From NCBI RefSeq assembly GCF_958295425.1, contig NC_081154.1, forward strand, positions 806,001 to 870,000: a stretch of 64,000 nucleotides of DNA. Direction: 5' to 3'. Position 1 is the stretch's first letter. Each line of letters starts with the position of its first letter. Positions 13,301-25,200 of the stretch are shown here, piece after piece. Both the position numbers and the translations under genes were made by a program. Source of the DNA: Solea solea. Lineage: Eukaryota > Chordata > Actinopteri > Pleuronectiformes > Soleidae. A model generated the notes under the pieces. It was not told the origin of the DNA. It searched no databases and worked only from the letters and a program-made list of their open reading frames with translations.

Positions 13301-14720
13301 ACGTTACAAGTTCAGTGTAACGTTAAAGTTCGGTGAGTAAAAAAGTGTGTGTTTTTGTTCTTTTTACAGCAACTGACCAGAAGTCAGCAGATGGACGAAC
13401 TTTTGGACGTTCTCATAGAGAGTGGAGGTAAGAGGAAATCCCCCCATCCCCCGTGTGTACTCTTCAATCAGATTTTTAAGGTGCATTCACACCAAACGCC
13501 AACCAAATATTCCACACAATGAGATTACAACAACGTCAATACAAAGACGCAAAGTAGGCAACTCTTGTAAATAGAAATATTAGAAATATTTGAACTACTA
13601 ATCCCAATTAGACCAAGTAAAGAAAGAGAGAATGACCCAAAAAAGTTGTAGTTCTTGGTTGTTGTTAGTGCTAGCATTAGCCGCAGGTGAGTCGTCACCA
13701 ATTGGGTTTACTTGAGTAAAGCCCCGCCTCACACTTAGAGGATATTTGGCCAGATACCGATCATGGGTCCCTTCAGATTTTAAGGCTGATTTGAACAGAT
13801 TTTCTGGCCAAATTATCCTGCGTTGCGTACTTTTGTCGATTGCGTCTTTTCAGCCGTGACTTCAACCAACAACGTAAAATCACGAGTTTCTGTGAGATCC
13901 CAAATCCCTGGAATCTCCGCCCTGAAATGGTTTGATTAAACGAAAAAAGTCCTTTAGGTTGGGTCAGGGCTGACTTGCGTGAGTAAACTCAAAAAGATCC
14001 AGCAACACAAAGAGCGCAACTAAAGCCACGTGTGAATGCACTGCTCCCCCTCTTCCTCCTGTGAGCCTCCCTCATCTCCCTCTTTCTCTTCAAGAGATGC
14101 CCACTAACGCCAGAGAAGACAGAGAAGTGCGCTGTGTAACCAAAGTTGTCCCTCACATTACTATGTCCTCAGGGTGTCCCGGCCTCCTCATCCCGAGGTG
14201 CCACCGCCACTACGAGCACCAGTACCCCAACCAGCCCCACTACGAGCACTCGGCCAACCACAGTGCCGAGAGCCACCTGGATACTTTGCTTGTGGGTCCG
14301 ATTGGCCGCGGCGCAGAGGCGGCCCTCCCGAAGATGGCTGCTGCTGCTGACGACGACGGGCACAGAGAGGGCGACGGGTACGGCAGCCCACACAACCACA
14401 ACCACCACCACCACCACCACCACCACCTACCGCACCCCCAACAGGACAAACACGTGACCAGCACCAGCAGGGAGCAGATGGAAACGCCTCTGTCGCCTGT
14501 CAGCGCCAAGGCATCCGCCTTCCCTGACGTGATGGGGATGGTAAACATGGCGTTCAGTGAGACGCCATGGGAGACGATGGAGTGGCTGGACCTGATGCCG
14601 CCAAACTCGGCCGCGGCCTTCAGTGTCCCGCCGCCGGGGGGCGTCTTTAACGCAGAGTTCCTGGACGCCACGGACATTAACTTGCACTCTGCCATGGACC
14701 TTCACCTGGACCACTGGTGA
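7332..14720 (+). CDS. myocd: Myocardin, last ten coding exons (5' part missing from window)
   Basis: Transcriptional coactivator of SRF in cardiac and smooth muscle; nuclear. Coding exons: 7332-7516, 8224-8328, 8418-8737, 9436-9592, 9673-10173, 10252-10698, 11221-11367, 11849-11977, 13370-13427, 14095-14720 (stop TGA 14718-14720). All junctions are GT-AG and reading phase is continuous over about 890 residues. Visible in order: an acidic segment (FEEDSSSESLSPEQ), the basic block (KNRHKKPKDVKPKVKKLKY) with YHQYIPPDQKAEKSPPPMD, a Q-rich region, the SAP domain across the 9592/9673 junction (LDDLK then VSELRQHLRIRGMPVSG), a leucine-zipper region (EKDKMLVEKQKVIEELTWKL, continuing into VEELKMQL), PPCYEDAVKQ, and a C-terminal transactivation segment with ETPWETMEWLDLMPPN. 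A short HN/poly-His run lies at about 14394-14427. The N-terminal RPEL-like and MEF2-binding exons are absent and must lie upstream. The close match to the myocardin C-terminus (SAMDLHLDHW) and the map2k4 neighbour favour myocardin over MRTF-A/B. Confidence 0.95.
7517..8223 (+). other. myocd intron with possible repeat fragment
   Basis: Intron between two phase-0 exons (donor GTAAAA at 7517, acceptor ending at 8223). Around 7903-7965 it holds a GC-rich stretch (GCCCCCAGGGAGCAATAGGG) that resembles the tail of a teleost SINE but is too short to classify. Nothing else recognised. Confidence 0.4.
8738..9435 (+). other. myocd intron with SINE-like fragments
   Basis: Intron with donor GTAAGT at 8738 and acceptor TTGTAG at 9430-9435. 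It contains two similar segments reading CTAGGATTGAACCAAG (near 8897 and 9013), like SINE B-box remnants, and GTTAAGTGTCTTGCCGAGGG near 9333, a motif common in dispersed fish repeats. No coding signal. Confidence 0.4.
10699..11220 (+). other. myocd intron containing a dispersed repeat copy
   Basis: Intron between phase-0 exons. Roughly 10904-11095 matches a repeat family also seen near 14975-15295, 37160-37275 and 54570-54680 in this window. The shared phrases are CAGCA(A/G)CTCCTGTGTCCC, GAGCTAAAA and ATGGACTT(T/G)GGTG. Confidence 0.6.
11376..11429. repeat. Tetranucleotide microsatellite (CACT/CATT)n
   Basis: A run of CACT changing to CATT units, directly after the myocd exon ending at 11367. 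Intronic; no function inferred. Confidence 0.85.
11501..11658. mobile_element. hAT-like MITE with 8-bp target-site duplication
   Basis: Short element starting TAGGGCTGCAAC and ending GTTGCAGCTCTA, which are near-perfect inverted repeats. It is flanked by GTCCGATT (11493-11500) and GTCTGATT (11659-11666), an 8-bp direct repeat with one mismatch, as expected for hAT transposition. There is no coding capacity. It lies in the myocd intron between exons 11221-11367 and 11849-11977. Confidence 0.85.
11978..13369 (+). other. Longest myocd intron in window
   Basis: Intron with donor GTAAAA and acceptor TTTTTACAG. It contains a TTC-rich tract near 12080-12115 and a five-copy degenerate tandem repeat at about 12471-12909 (separate entry). 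No further exon recognised. Confidence 0.55.
12471..12909 (+). repeat. Degenerate ~100-bp tandem repeat, about five copies
   Basis: Copies begin at about 12471, 12574, 12676, 12762 and 12855, each with TTTGATGAGGGAGGCTAAG or a near match. This is followed by CTACAAACTTGCTAAAC, a block like GATGATGCAGCAAGTATAGC, then AACCTAGCCAGCTAGC and AAAAGACACA. Copies differ by substitutions and short deletions, so the array is old. Intronic in myocd. Confidence 0.85.
13481..14041. mobile_element. Non-autonomous DNA element with perfect 12-bp inverted ends
   Basis: The segment starts GTGCATTCACAC at 13481 and ends GTGTGAATGCAC at 14041, an exact inverted pair 561 bp apart. The left end continues CAAACGCC, a motif seen at the ends of dispersed teleost DNA elements. 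There is no open frame inside. It fills most of the last myocd intron (13428-14094). No clear target-site duplication was seen, so the superfamily is undecided. Confidence 0.6.
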
Positions 14721-17700
14721 AAGCAACAGCACCTCCCAGTTGCTCGCTAACACTTAGCTCTTTTTTTTCAGGTTTTCTGAGGTGTGGTTGGATGAAGTGG
14801 AGATGTCTCCACACCACTATTTTGTGTCCGATACTAATATTTCCTTATATCTCTACTGATTCTGCTAAATTAAGAAGTCCAATAGACTATTTTACTGATT
14901 AACATCAACTTAGCCTTAATAACACATTTGTACTAAGGCCTCTTCAACATCTAATGTGGTTTTGACCGTTATCGACGAACACCAACACTCATTATTGTAT
15001 CTGCTAGCAGGGGACACTAGAAAGAACCGATTTTAGCCTCATAACACCTAATAAAATAATATGCTCTCCCACACCAAACACCTACTGTACATCACAGCAT
15101 ACAGGAATTACTGACCCACTGCTGCCTCCATCAGTGAGTTCAAATGTCCAAACTTCTGTGTTTGAAATGTGTTGGATTTACTTGAGTGACACAAACTGAC
15201 CACACGAGGCAGCAGGAGACCAGCAGCTCCTGTGTCCCAGAGAGCTAAAAATGTTCTCTATGGACTTTGGTGAGAGCTCGACCACACGACCACACCTCAA
15301 TAAACCTGAAGAGCTGATAATCTACTTTTTTTTTAAAAGACTGATGAAGGAGTCAGGAGTTTAACTACACAATTATGAGGTTCTCATGACCTAGAGTTCA
15401 AAGACCAAGTGCTTTTTTTGGACACGATTCACAAAAATGCACATGGACACGCGAAGGACTTCCTTCTGAACGGATGAGCACGATTTCAGTGCTTTTACGC
15501 TTCTTTTTTTTTACGCAACATCAGTGTTAACGCCCACCTAGACTTGAAGACACGTTTATTTTTCCGACAATCATTGTATATTTTCTACGAGTCTATGTGT
15601 TTGTATTACTGGAAAAACAAAAAACAAAAACAACGAAAGGAACTACGAGGACGACTCGACTCAGTGCGGCCATTTCTGTAAATATCACAACTACGTTTGC
15701 CGACAGAAACAATGTTGACATCTGAGGACGTGACACAACCACAGATCCATTGTATTATGTAATCAATTCCTTATTTGATGTAAATATGATACACACACAA
15801 AAAAGTCACTGTGCACTTCTAGCTTTATACACATTTGTCACAATTCTGCTTGAATGTAATTTTCTTTCTTTTTTTATACGAGTTTCTGTTCACTCTTTGG
15901 CCTTTATATTCACATTATGGAGAGAGAATGTCTGTGAAAAACCTTTGGTCTTATTGTTAATCCACCGACAAACTGTGCTTTATATGAAACTGCTTTTTAC
16001 TATTTTTATACAAATCTCCCCCCCCCATTTTTATGTTCCCTTAAAGCTACACACATAAGATTCCAGTGAAATCGGACAATTTTTGATGAAAAAACTCATC
16101 TCTATTTTTAAATTTTCACCCTCTATCTTTTAGACCAAGTACATTTATTTATTTTGTTTTTATATTTATACTTTTACCTGTATTTAAACTGGCATTCCTT
16201 TTTTCTATTTGATTTAAATCCAGTTCTCCCACTCTGACAAGTAAACCAAAGGAACCACTTTGAAAAAGCCATGTTCTCTTAAAATACTTTGTTTTCCAAC
16301 AATTGTGTGACGTGTAAAACGCCCATTATTAAGCACTTGTGAATAGGAAAATGTAATATATTCAGACCCTTTACTGTGAAGAGCAGAGCTAAACTAGAGC
16401 TAAACAAAGACATGCAGCAGTTTCTCAAAACAGCTTCTTTTTTTTTTACATAAATATACAAACTTGAAGTAATAGTTAATCATTTTTGTGACACTCACGG
16501 TTTGATGTGACAGTTGATGACACGCAGCTAGCAGCAGGAATTGGGGAGCTAGCAGCTAACTTGGCTCTGTCAAAACCTAAGAAATGTAAGAATAAAATTT
16601 GAATGAATTTTGTCACTTTACTAATAGGTTTTAACTTTGCTAACACGACCCAAATTAAAGACACCAATAGCCTCAATGTTGTTAGCAACGTATTGAGGTT
16701 TCACTAAGTTATTAGCCTGTACATCAAACTAGCATATCTAAAAACGCTACTTCACTTAAATCCTTAGGAAATCATGTTTTTTGTGATTTTTTTTTATTAG
16801 ATGTAATGCGTAACTAGATTTTTTATCGTAGATAGAGCCAAACTTGCTGTTTAAGCTAAGCTAACTGCTAACCATCAATCCAGTTCCCTATTTAGCCAAA
16901 CAGGTAAAAGAGTGGTTTAATAATTTGTTCCAGTTGTAGTCAGAAGTCCGAATTTCCACATGGCGGGAGCTGACCCCACCAACCCTGACATTGCTAATTT
17001 TAGAGTTCTGTCTATTAGTTTTCAGTAAATCAGTCGTACACATAGTACTGTTAATATCTATACATCGACAAACGGCAAAATGCTAGGTAATGCTAAGAAA
17101 GGCTAGCCCAAGATCCGTTTGTGTCACTTCCAATTTAAATGGAGCTCAAAATTGGTAAATTCTCGTCAGGGAAATTCTGTGAAGAAAAAAGTGAGTACCA
17201 ACTACTTCCCAAAGTGTCAATTCAAACTATTACTTCAAGTGCACTCAGTCAAAAACATTTCCTACAGTTAACCCTCTCCATAAATAAAAACGGGCGTCTC
17301 ACTTTCGTGTTTGACCAATTATTGCTGGTTGTCTGTTACTTATTAAGTGTTGCACTTATTCAATGGGTTCAATGGTTATTTGTACATGTCGTGAATATAA
17401 GATAAAGTTGATATTCTTTATGTCTCTATTTTAAGAATATTTACTAGGCTTCTTATTTTTTTTTAAGTGCCTGGGGTCTTTTCACGCTAATTTTTCCAAA
17501 TTAAAAATCAAAGAAAAAAAAAAACATTAACAAACTCACCTCCGACAGAAGCCTCCATGTTGCTTGGCCACTGATTTGCGTTACTATTGTAAAAAGAGAC
17601 AGTATTTTTTTGCCTGCATCTCTGTATACGACAGAAAGAAAAGCAATAAAAGGATCACTGCAAAAATAATTTCATCACTTACTTTTCTTTGTTTTTTTTT

Positions 17701-18209
17701 TTATTTGTCAAAAATTAACAAGAAGCAAACAAATACAGGTGTTTTTTTATTTCTCTTCCATGGGAACTTTATTTTGTAAGCCTCGATAAAAGATACAATA
17801 TAATATTCATTGCCCATAATATTATCTTATAATCTAATATGAACATTCTAGTAAAATTGCAAATTTATACAACGTAGTACCCCTGGAAATGTATCTTCAC
17901 CAGTGGTATTTGTTAGCTTCCCAGAAACGTCCCTGCGAGAGAAGAACATGTGTTTGCATTTCATTTTTTTTAAATTTTTTTTTAACGCTCGTGTCAAATG
18001 TTGGGCGTTCTCTCTGAGGTTTGCACCATTTAACATGAGACTTAAAGTCGTGTTTGGTCTTTCGCTTATGAAGTTTAAGCCTCTCGATTAAGCCACGTTT
18101 AATGCATTTGGGTTCTTTTAATAGTGACTCCTAACATTCCCTGACTATGGCGGCCATTTTGTAAGACGGCTAACATCTGCAGAAGCGCATGCTAAACAAA
18201 AACTCAGGG

Positions 18210-18233
18210 AAAAAAAAAAAAAAAAAAAAAAAA
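18210..18233. repeat. Poly(A) tract
   Basis: An uninterrupted run of about 24 A. No retrotransposed coding sequence was recognised next to it. Confidence 0.9.
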
Positions 18234-19463
18234 GGGACCAACACTGAATATCCTGACGTATTATTCGTCAAATATTCTAATCTTAGTGAAAGTTATGCAG
18301 GGTTCAACGGGAGCAGCGAACAAGATGCATTCAAGAGACCTCATCACTTCTGTAAACACGCATGAAGGCCATTAACTGGATGTTTGCTGCTGCTGCCACC
18401 TTGTGGTAACAGATGCGCCACAAATTGGGTCAATCATTGGAGTAGAAAGATTTGTTTTTATAGTCAAGCAAATAATCACATACTCGAGCCCGTCTCGATG
18501 ACGTCATCAGGGTAAATACCTTTTAATGTCCGACTCTATTCAAGACTGTCACTGTCTGTGCTGTCCCTTTAATTACGACTAATTAATTTCAAAGTACAAT
18601 AGCAGGAAATAAACATCACCCAAATGTAAATACTGTGAGAACAAGAGTTTTGAGAATCCTTTGAATATGCTAGAATGAGCCGTTCAAGTGTTTTCCGAAT
18701 GTTGCGAATACAAGAACGTCCCATATAATGCAAATAAAAGTTTGCAAGTTTGACTTGGACGCATTGTTAGAAACTCAGGATTCACTTCTGAAGAAAGTTG
18801 ATTCTTTGGCTACGAGCTGAAAAAGGAACAAGCACTTTCTCCTCCTTGAATTGCTGGTAGGGTAAAAACTTGTTTATATCACATTGAAACAAGTGTGGCT
18901 GTACATCATTTTTAGACTCTACAGTGTCCAATTATTGGGAGGGTTGGGGTAGCGAGACATTTTTGACCGTCCCTGCACGGTGGACGTGGCTTTCTGAGAG
19001 AAGAACGACGATGCATAAATCTTAGAAACACTCATCTAACGCGGTGCAAACCAGAGAGAACCAGTAACGGCCCAGTAACGGTGAAACATGCCAAGTTCAT
19101 GGTGACCAGTAACTGTCCATGGAGTGAATCTTCATTTGTCCTCATCTCCTGACAGTTGTGCGTTGGTGGCCAGTTTTTTGTTCATTTAGCAGCATTTTTT
19201 CATTTTCGTGGGGGTCCCTGTTTGGGGGCTTTTTTAAACGTGTAGTTACTGCTGTTTGCCTCCGTGTGGCAGTGTGTGATCAGTTGAACGGTACAGTGCT
19301 ATGACAGACTGCTGAACAGCATTAAGACTCATTTATTTTCCTCTGTCTCGCTCCTTCTGTGTCCAGCAGCCAGAACTCACAAATCTCATCATCTCTGGGT
19401 TTAAAGAAATGAGCCTCAACTGTCGAGCAGAACCTGCCATGAACAGCAGATTAGATGCACTAA

Positions 19464-19628
<165 letters not shown>

Positions 19629-19939
19629 TGTATATGGAAAGACTTTCGAGATGGAAAGACTTTTGATTATTTAAGGCCATTTAACAACACACGTGTGCCA
19701 GATTTAAGTGTTCCATGGTTATATGTAAACTAAAGGCAATTTTGTTGAGTCATTGTCAATGTCGCCGTAGGGAGACGCTAAGGTCGTGTCATAATATTCA
19801 CAACTAAATAAAAAAACACGGTAAATATCAGTAGATTCTCTTCTCTTTTTTTTGATTAAAATTAAAACAGTTCCTTTTACGGTGTTCAATGAAAGTCATC
19901 GATGAGAATAACAAAACAAGCACGTAGCGTCCCTAATTC

Positions 19940-20270
19940 ATACCAGAGAAACATTTTTAGCTAGCACTTACTAGCATTTAACATTTACAATGACCTAGCT
20001 CCTCTTTAGCAAAGAATAAAATATGCAGAGCACCCACGCTAACCGTATTCTCAGTGCTATTTGTATGGTTTTTCTTAACAGAGAAATATTTTTTAGCTGG
20101 CATTGACTAGCATTTAACAGTTAAAATAACCTAGCTCCCCTTTAGCAAAGCACCCCTGCTAATCTCTTTTTCATTGTTATACCAAAAAAGCACCTTTAGC
20201 TAGCATTTAACAACGACAATGACCCAGTTACCCTTTAGAAAAATAGCAAAGCACCCATGCTAATCTTTTA
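19940..20270. repeat. Degenerate ~110-140-bp tandem repeat, three copies
   Basis: Three successive copies begin at about 19945, 20080 and 20187. Each carries TTTAGCTAGCA (or TAGCTGGCA), then TAGCATTTAACA, then a block like ACAATGACCTAGCTCC, CTTTAGCAAAG and GCACCC(A/C)(C/T)GCTAA. Spacing varies because of indels. Located 3' of map2k4. Confidence 0.8.
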
Positions 20271-20890
20271 CACTGTCAAATACTTGCAGCTAATGTGGTT
20301 GTTGCTAGCTAGTGGTGATCTTTCCAGTCTCATACGGTTATCATGTCGAGAAATTAGCTTTAAATAAAAGACATAGGAGACGTCCACTTGTGTCATTCAA
20401 CGAGAAGACAAAGAAAATGACCAAACACTCGCTAGAGACACCGACAAAGGTAACACTATGCTTCAGGTGGTGTGTGGACATTTTGTGTCCTCTGGTTTTC
20501 AGCAGCTATTGTAGGGTATCAAATATTTTTTGTGTGTTGTTAAATGGCCTTTTTGCAATTCATCTTTACGTTTACTTTTTAACGCTTAAATCTTTTTTGA
20601 ACACAAACGTCACCATAACACATGAGAGTGGAACGCGCCGAGAGCGAGCGTCGGCTGTGAGAGACAAACTCAAACACAGGTTTGCATATCGGGGGGAAAT
20701 GTAAAGAAAAATAAACGAAAAGAAAAATAAAGCCACGCTACCAAAACACTCATTTACACGTTTACGAGTTGAACCTTTGTTTTTTAACGACTCGACGTAT
20801 TGCACCGGGCAATTTTGGACTTTTAAAAGTTCCTCTTTAGTTAAAATCTTTGGAACGTGTGAATAAAACTACGACTGGGACTCGCTCAGG

Positions 20891-22232
20891 TCAGTCCACG
20901 TACATGGGCGAGATGGGCGAGGTGGGGATCATGTCCAGGATGCGACACACGTAGTTGGCGACGTCCACGAAGCGCTCCTCGTACATCATGATGAACGGAC
21001 GTTTCTACAGAGACGGAGAGACAAGCAGAGACGTTTGTGTGACATTTAAGGTAAAACTCCCAAAGTGAGAAAAACGCTCTTAAACATAATCTGGAAATTT
21101 GACAAGTGTGCCGGCAGGAGAGGTTTAATTTTAGTTTTAATTTAGTTTTAGTTTTTTACTCTGGCCAATGTTGATTTTTAGACATCAAGGCAGCGATGGA
21201 TAACTGAAGCCAAATTTTTGGTCCATATATTTAGACAATTTTCATTTTTTTTTCTCCCTCCATTGATTAAAAAAAATCTAATGATAACAAAAAGCTGTTA
21301 AAAAAATAAGTATAAACTATATATAAAATGATAAACAGCAAAAATGAGTAATTTGTAATAATTTGGCAGATTAACAAGAAATTATCGACCCATTGTTTAT
21401 TGAAAATGATAAATATCAATCTGATAAGTCTAAAGTCTAACCTCTTTTAAAAAGTGCCCTTAAAGACAATTTAGAGGAACATAATCTGAACTTCAGTGCT
21501 GCTTAATTCAGATTTAGTTGTTTCTGCCAGTAGAGGGCAGCAGAGGATTCTGAAAATTAAACCCAAATACGTTTAGAACCTTTTTTATTATTATTGTTAT
21601 TATTACTACTGCTGTTATTATTATTATTAGTATTGTTATTAACCTTTCAGGATTTTACTACTGTTTTTAGCTTGGATTTGAGGCGTCTTTCAGTCACTTT
21701 GACCTCCGTTTACATTCAAATTGAACTAGTTTTTAAAGGATTAATCCACATTTTTAATCGGTCTAGTGGTTGAGGAATCAATTAACTGTGATTTCGCCAC
21801 TGATTCACAAAAAACAAATATTTGACTGGTTGCTTTAAAAGTGAGGTAGAACTTACCAGAAGCTCCCTGTACTTTGGCCGTTTTGATTCATCCTTTGTAA
21901 GGCTGGAAAGAGAGTGACATTGTGAAATGGTTCATTTATAACTTGCTCCAGAGTTCTAGAGTTCTCAACGGGCTTCCTTTTTCCCCCTCATAAAACACGT
22001 TTGTAAATGATATGATGTTTGATGTGAATCATCGGCGTTCACGTGTGGTGAAGAGTAAATCTGGAGTGGTGCAGACCTGACGCCCCTGCATGTGCACCAC
22101 TCCACAAAGCCCCAACATTCCTCTGGACAAAAGTCAACCACCAAAGGGCAACTGTACAACCGTATGTGAAGTCCCGCCTATAAGCTGTACCGGAGGACCC
22201 AGATGACACGAGCCAGGAGACGGGTGCTGGGT

Positions 22233-22285
<53 letters not shown>

Positions 22286-25200
22286 GCTCCGCTGCAAATA
22301 AAACACCACGCTTCCATCAATGGGAAAATGTATTTCGGTTCGTGCGGACAATTCACACTGGTATGTCAGGCCGGGTCGGGTGTAAAGACTCGCGGGCTGG
22401 GTCGGGTCAGGTTGTAATTTTCAGGTCCGTTGAGAACTCTATCTCAGGCGTTTTAAAATCACAGATTGAACCGTGTCGTTTCACGTTTGCTCACCATAGA
22501 TTAACAAAGTTGGTGAACTTGGGCGAGAACTGTCTGTCCTCCGAGTTGCTGAGCTGAGGTGGTTCTCCTTTCACCACCTGTGTGAGCTGATCGAAAACAC
22601 TGTTCCACTTGGGGTAAGGAAATCTGCCCGTGGCCAACTCGTACTGAGAAAAGATAAAAACACACAAAAAAAACTGGGATTTCAGACGTTTATTTTCCAA
22701 CACGTCGACTCACATCGAAACCTGCTGAGATTCAGGGTTTTGAAAATCTAAATTTTGAGAACACATTTAAACCTTCAAAGATTACATTACATGTCATTTA
22801 GCAGACGCTTTTATCCAAAGCGACTAACAATGGAATTGAGTACAATCAGCCAGGGCTGGAGTCGAACTTGCGACCATGATGTCTTTCGCACACAAATGCT
22901 CTTCCCACTCCACCCCCATAACAAATAACAAATGCTTTGACATCGAAAGCATTTAGTTGAGGCTATTTTATCACATTAATATGTTCTTGAAATGTTGAAC
23001 TTGTCATGACTCTCACAAAATCCAACTTTATTCTACACAAGGGAAATTAAACAAAACTCTGTTTTTAACACTGAAAAACTGACAAACACGATAAAAGTAA
23101 AACCTAAAGTCAACCTTATTAACTGGTTACAAAATAAGTTGTATTTTAAATAAATTAAAGAATTCTTCATTATTTCCTTTTGCAAATAACCTTCAAAACT
23201 TGGTAGTAATATTCTAAATTGATAAATAATCAATCCTTCCACCTCCTACGGTGTAAAAATAAATGCCATTCTTCCTAAAATTATTAAATTTACTGTTTCT
23301 GAGGGAAGAAGATATTTTTGACCTTTTACTCAACTTTCTAACTTAAAATGTGTTCTTCTTTGGTGACTTCAGATTTTCACTTTCTTTTTTTCCTCTTCTG
23401 TTATTCTATAATAAAATATAGAAAATAATCTCTTACCAAAGTGATTCCCAGGCTCCAAACATCAGACCGGACATCGTAGCCTTGTCTGGAAGCGCTGGGG
23501 TCTATCCTCTCCGGCTGAAACACAAGAGTTTAAAAAATAAAACCAAACATACTTTACTGACCTCTGCTGGACACTTTTTGCATCCTTCCACAGGAGCAGG
23601 ATCAAGAATCTGACCCAAATTACTGGCTGTGAACATGTTTCTAAAACCTTATCCACGTGGAAACAACACAATCTTTTACTTTTTCCTTTCTTAAAAAAGC
23701 TTTCTATAAACAACGACTCTTAAACGAGGCTATGACATAATCGTTTTCCCAACTTGTGCACGGGTTACGTACATGAGATATTTTTACACTATTTACCAAA
23801 TAGTGCTGGTTTGAATAAAAAGCCAAAAATGATAGAAAACGTTTTGCGAACTGTCCTGAAAACTTGTTGAATGAACTCACCGCCATGTACGGCCGGCAGC
23901 CTGCGTCCCTGGTCTTTGCTATGGAGTCGACCAACTGACCGCTGATGCCAAAGTCGCATAGCTTGATGTTTCCCTTTCGGTCCATGAGAATGTTGGAAGG
24001 TTTGATGTCTGCCACGACAAAGAGTGTGAAAGTTGATTTAAATTTTCATGTTTTCAAAGGAAAATGTGGAATAATCTGTATTTTTTGCTAATAAAGAGAA
24101 AAACCCACCTCTGTGAATTATTTTCAAGTTTTCTTTTAAGTGGTTCAGTGCTTTAACCGTCTGTTCAAGACAAAATAATTTCTTTGTGACATAAAATCGT
24201 CTTAAAATCCATAATCAATAATCAATCAATCTACGAAGAGAAAAAACAACAGTATAATGAATCTACTTACAGCTAATGTTATTTTGCCTAATATTTCCTC
24301 TGGAATGACGTCGTCTAGTGAACTATAAACATATTTGTAGAATTTGTCTAATGAGGTAGCCATGAGTTCCATACATATCCAACAGTCCCCCTGAAACAAA
24401 GAGGGACAAACGTTAGTTTCCAGACAGATAATCAAGAAATTATCAATAAGAAATTTGTTTCTATTAATTCGTTAAAAGTGTGATAATGTTACGGAAGAGG
24501 GTTATAATTGGTAATATAATATATATAAAAAATTATAAATAAAAAGTCTGAATTTGGAGGCAAAAGTCAAAACTTGGAGAGAAAAAAAGTCAGAAGTCTG
24601 AGATTTTAGTAAGAATTTCATGACGGACTTTAATCTCGTGCTTCACATGTGGCCCTCATCATGTTCTGTGCAACATAATTAAGATGCGTGTTGTGTTTTC
24701 TCGGACCTCTCTGAACAGAGCGCCGTAGAACTGGACGATGTACGGACAGTCGCTGCTCCTCATCACCACGTCCAGATCCATCAGCAGCTGCTTCTGCTCC
24801 TTCTCGTCCACGGTCGAGCGAATCCTCTGAGGGACAAAAGACACAGAGGACGCGGTTACGACTCTGACGAACAACGTCAACACATCGTGTGCACATCGTG
24901 TGCAAGGTAAATCCAGGTCACCTTGACAGCCATGATCTGGCCCGTGGGTTTGTGGACCATCTTGTTGACGGAGCCGTACGCTCCGCGGCCGATCTCGCCG
25001 AGGTCTCTCAAGTCTTCGGCGGTGAAGTCGCAATGCTGCTCGGGGGAGATTTTCAGTTTCCCCGACGACTCGATACTGTGCGTCCGCAGTCGCTCTCTGG
25101 AGGAGAAGAGGCGGTAAAGAAAAGAAGGAAGGCTTTAGGAGTTTATTGACTTGGAATTTGATGTTCAAGAGTTCCAAAACGTGACGTTTGAGGTAACAAT

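Noticed and set aside
14169..14695. Antisense open frames across the last myocd exon (poly-Val and poly-Trp runs)
   Set aside because: They mirror the GC-rich coding exon and its CAC repeat on the other strand and resemble no protein.
7332..14720. Assignment to MRTF-A or MRTF-B instead of myocardin
   Set aside because: The C-terminal ETPWETMEWLDL plus MDLHL-W ending and the FEEDSSS segment fit myocardin better, and map2k4 is the myocardin neighbour in human.
22039..22356. Minus-strand frame with a poly-Ala run
   Set aside because: Produced by the CAG16 repeat; lies in a map2k4 intron and spans its sequence without homology.
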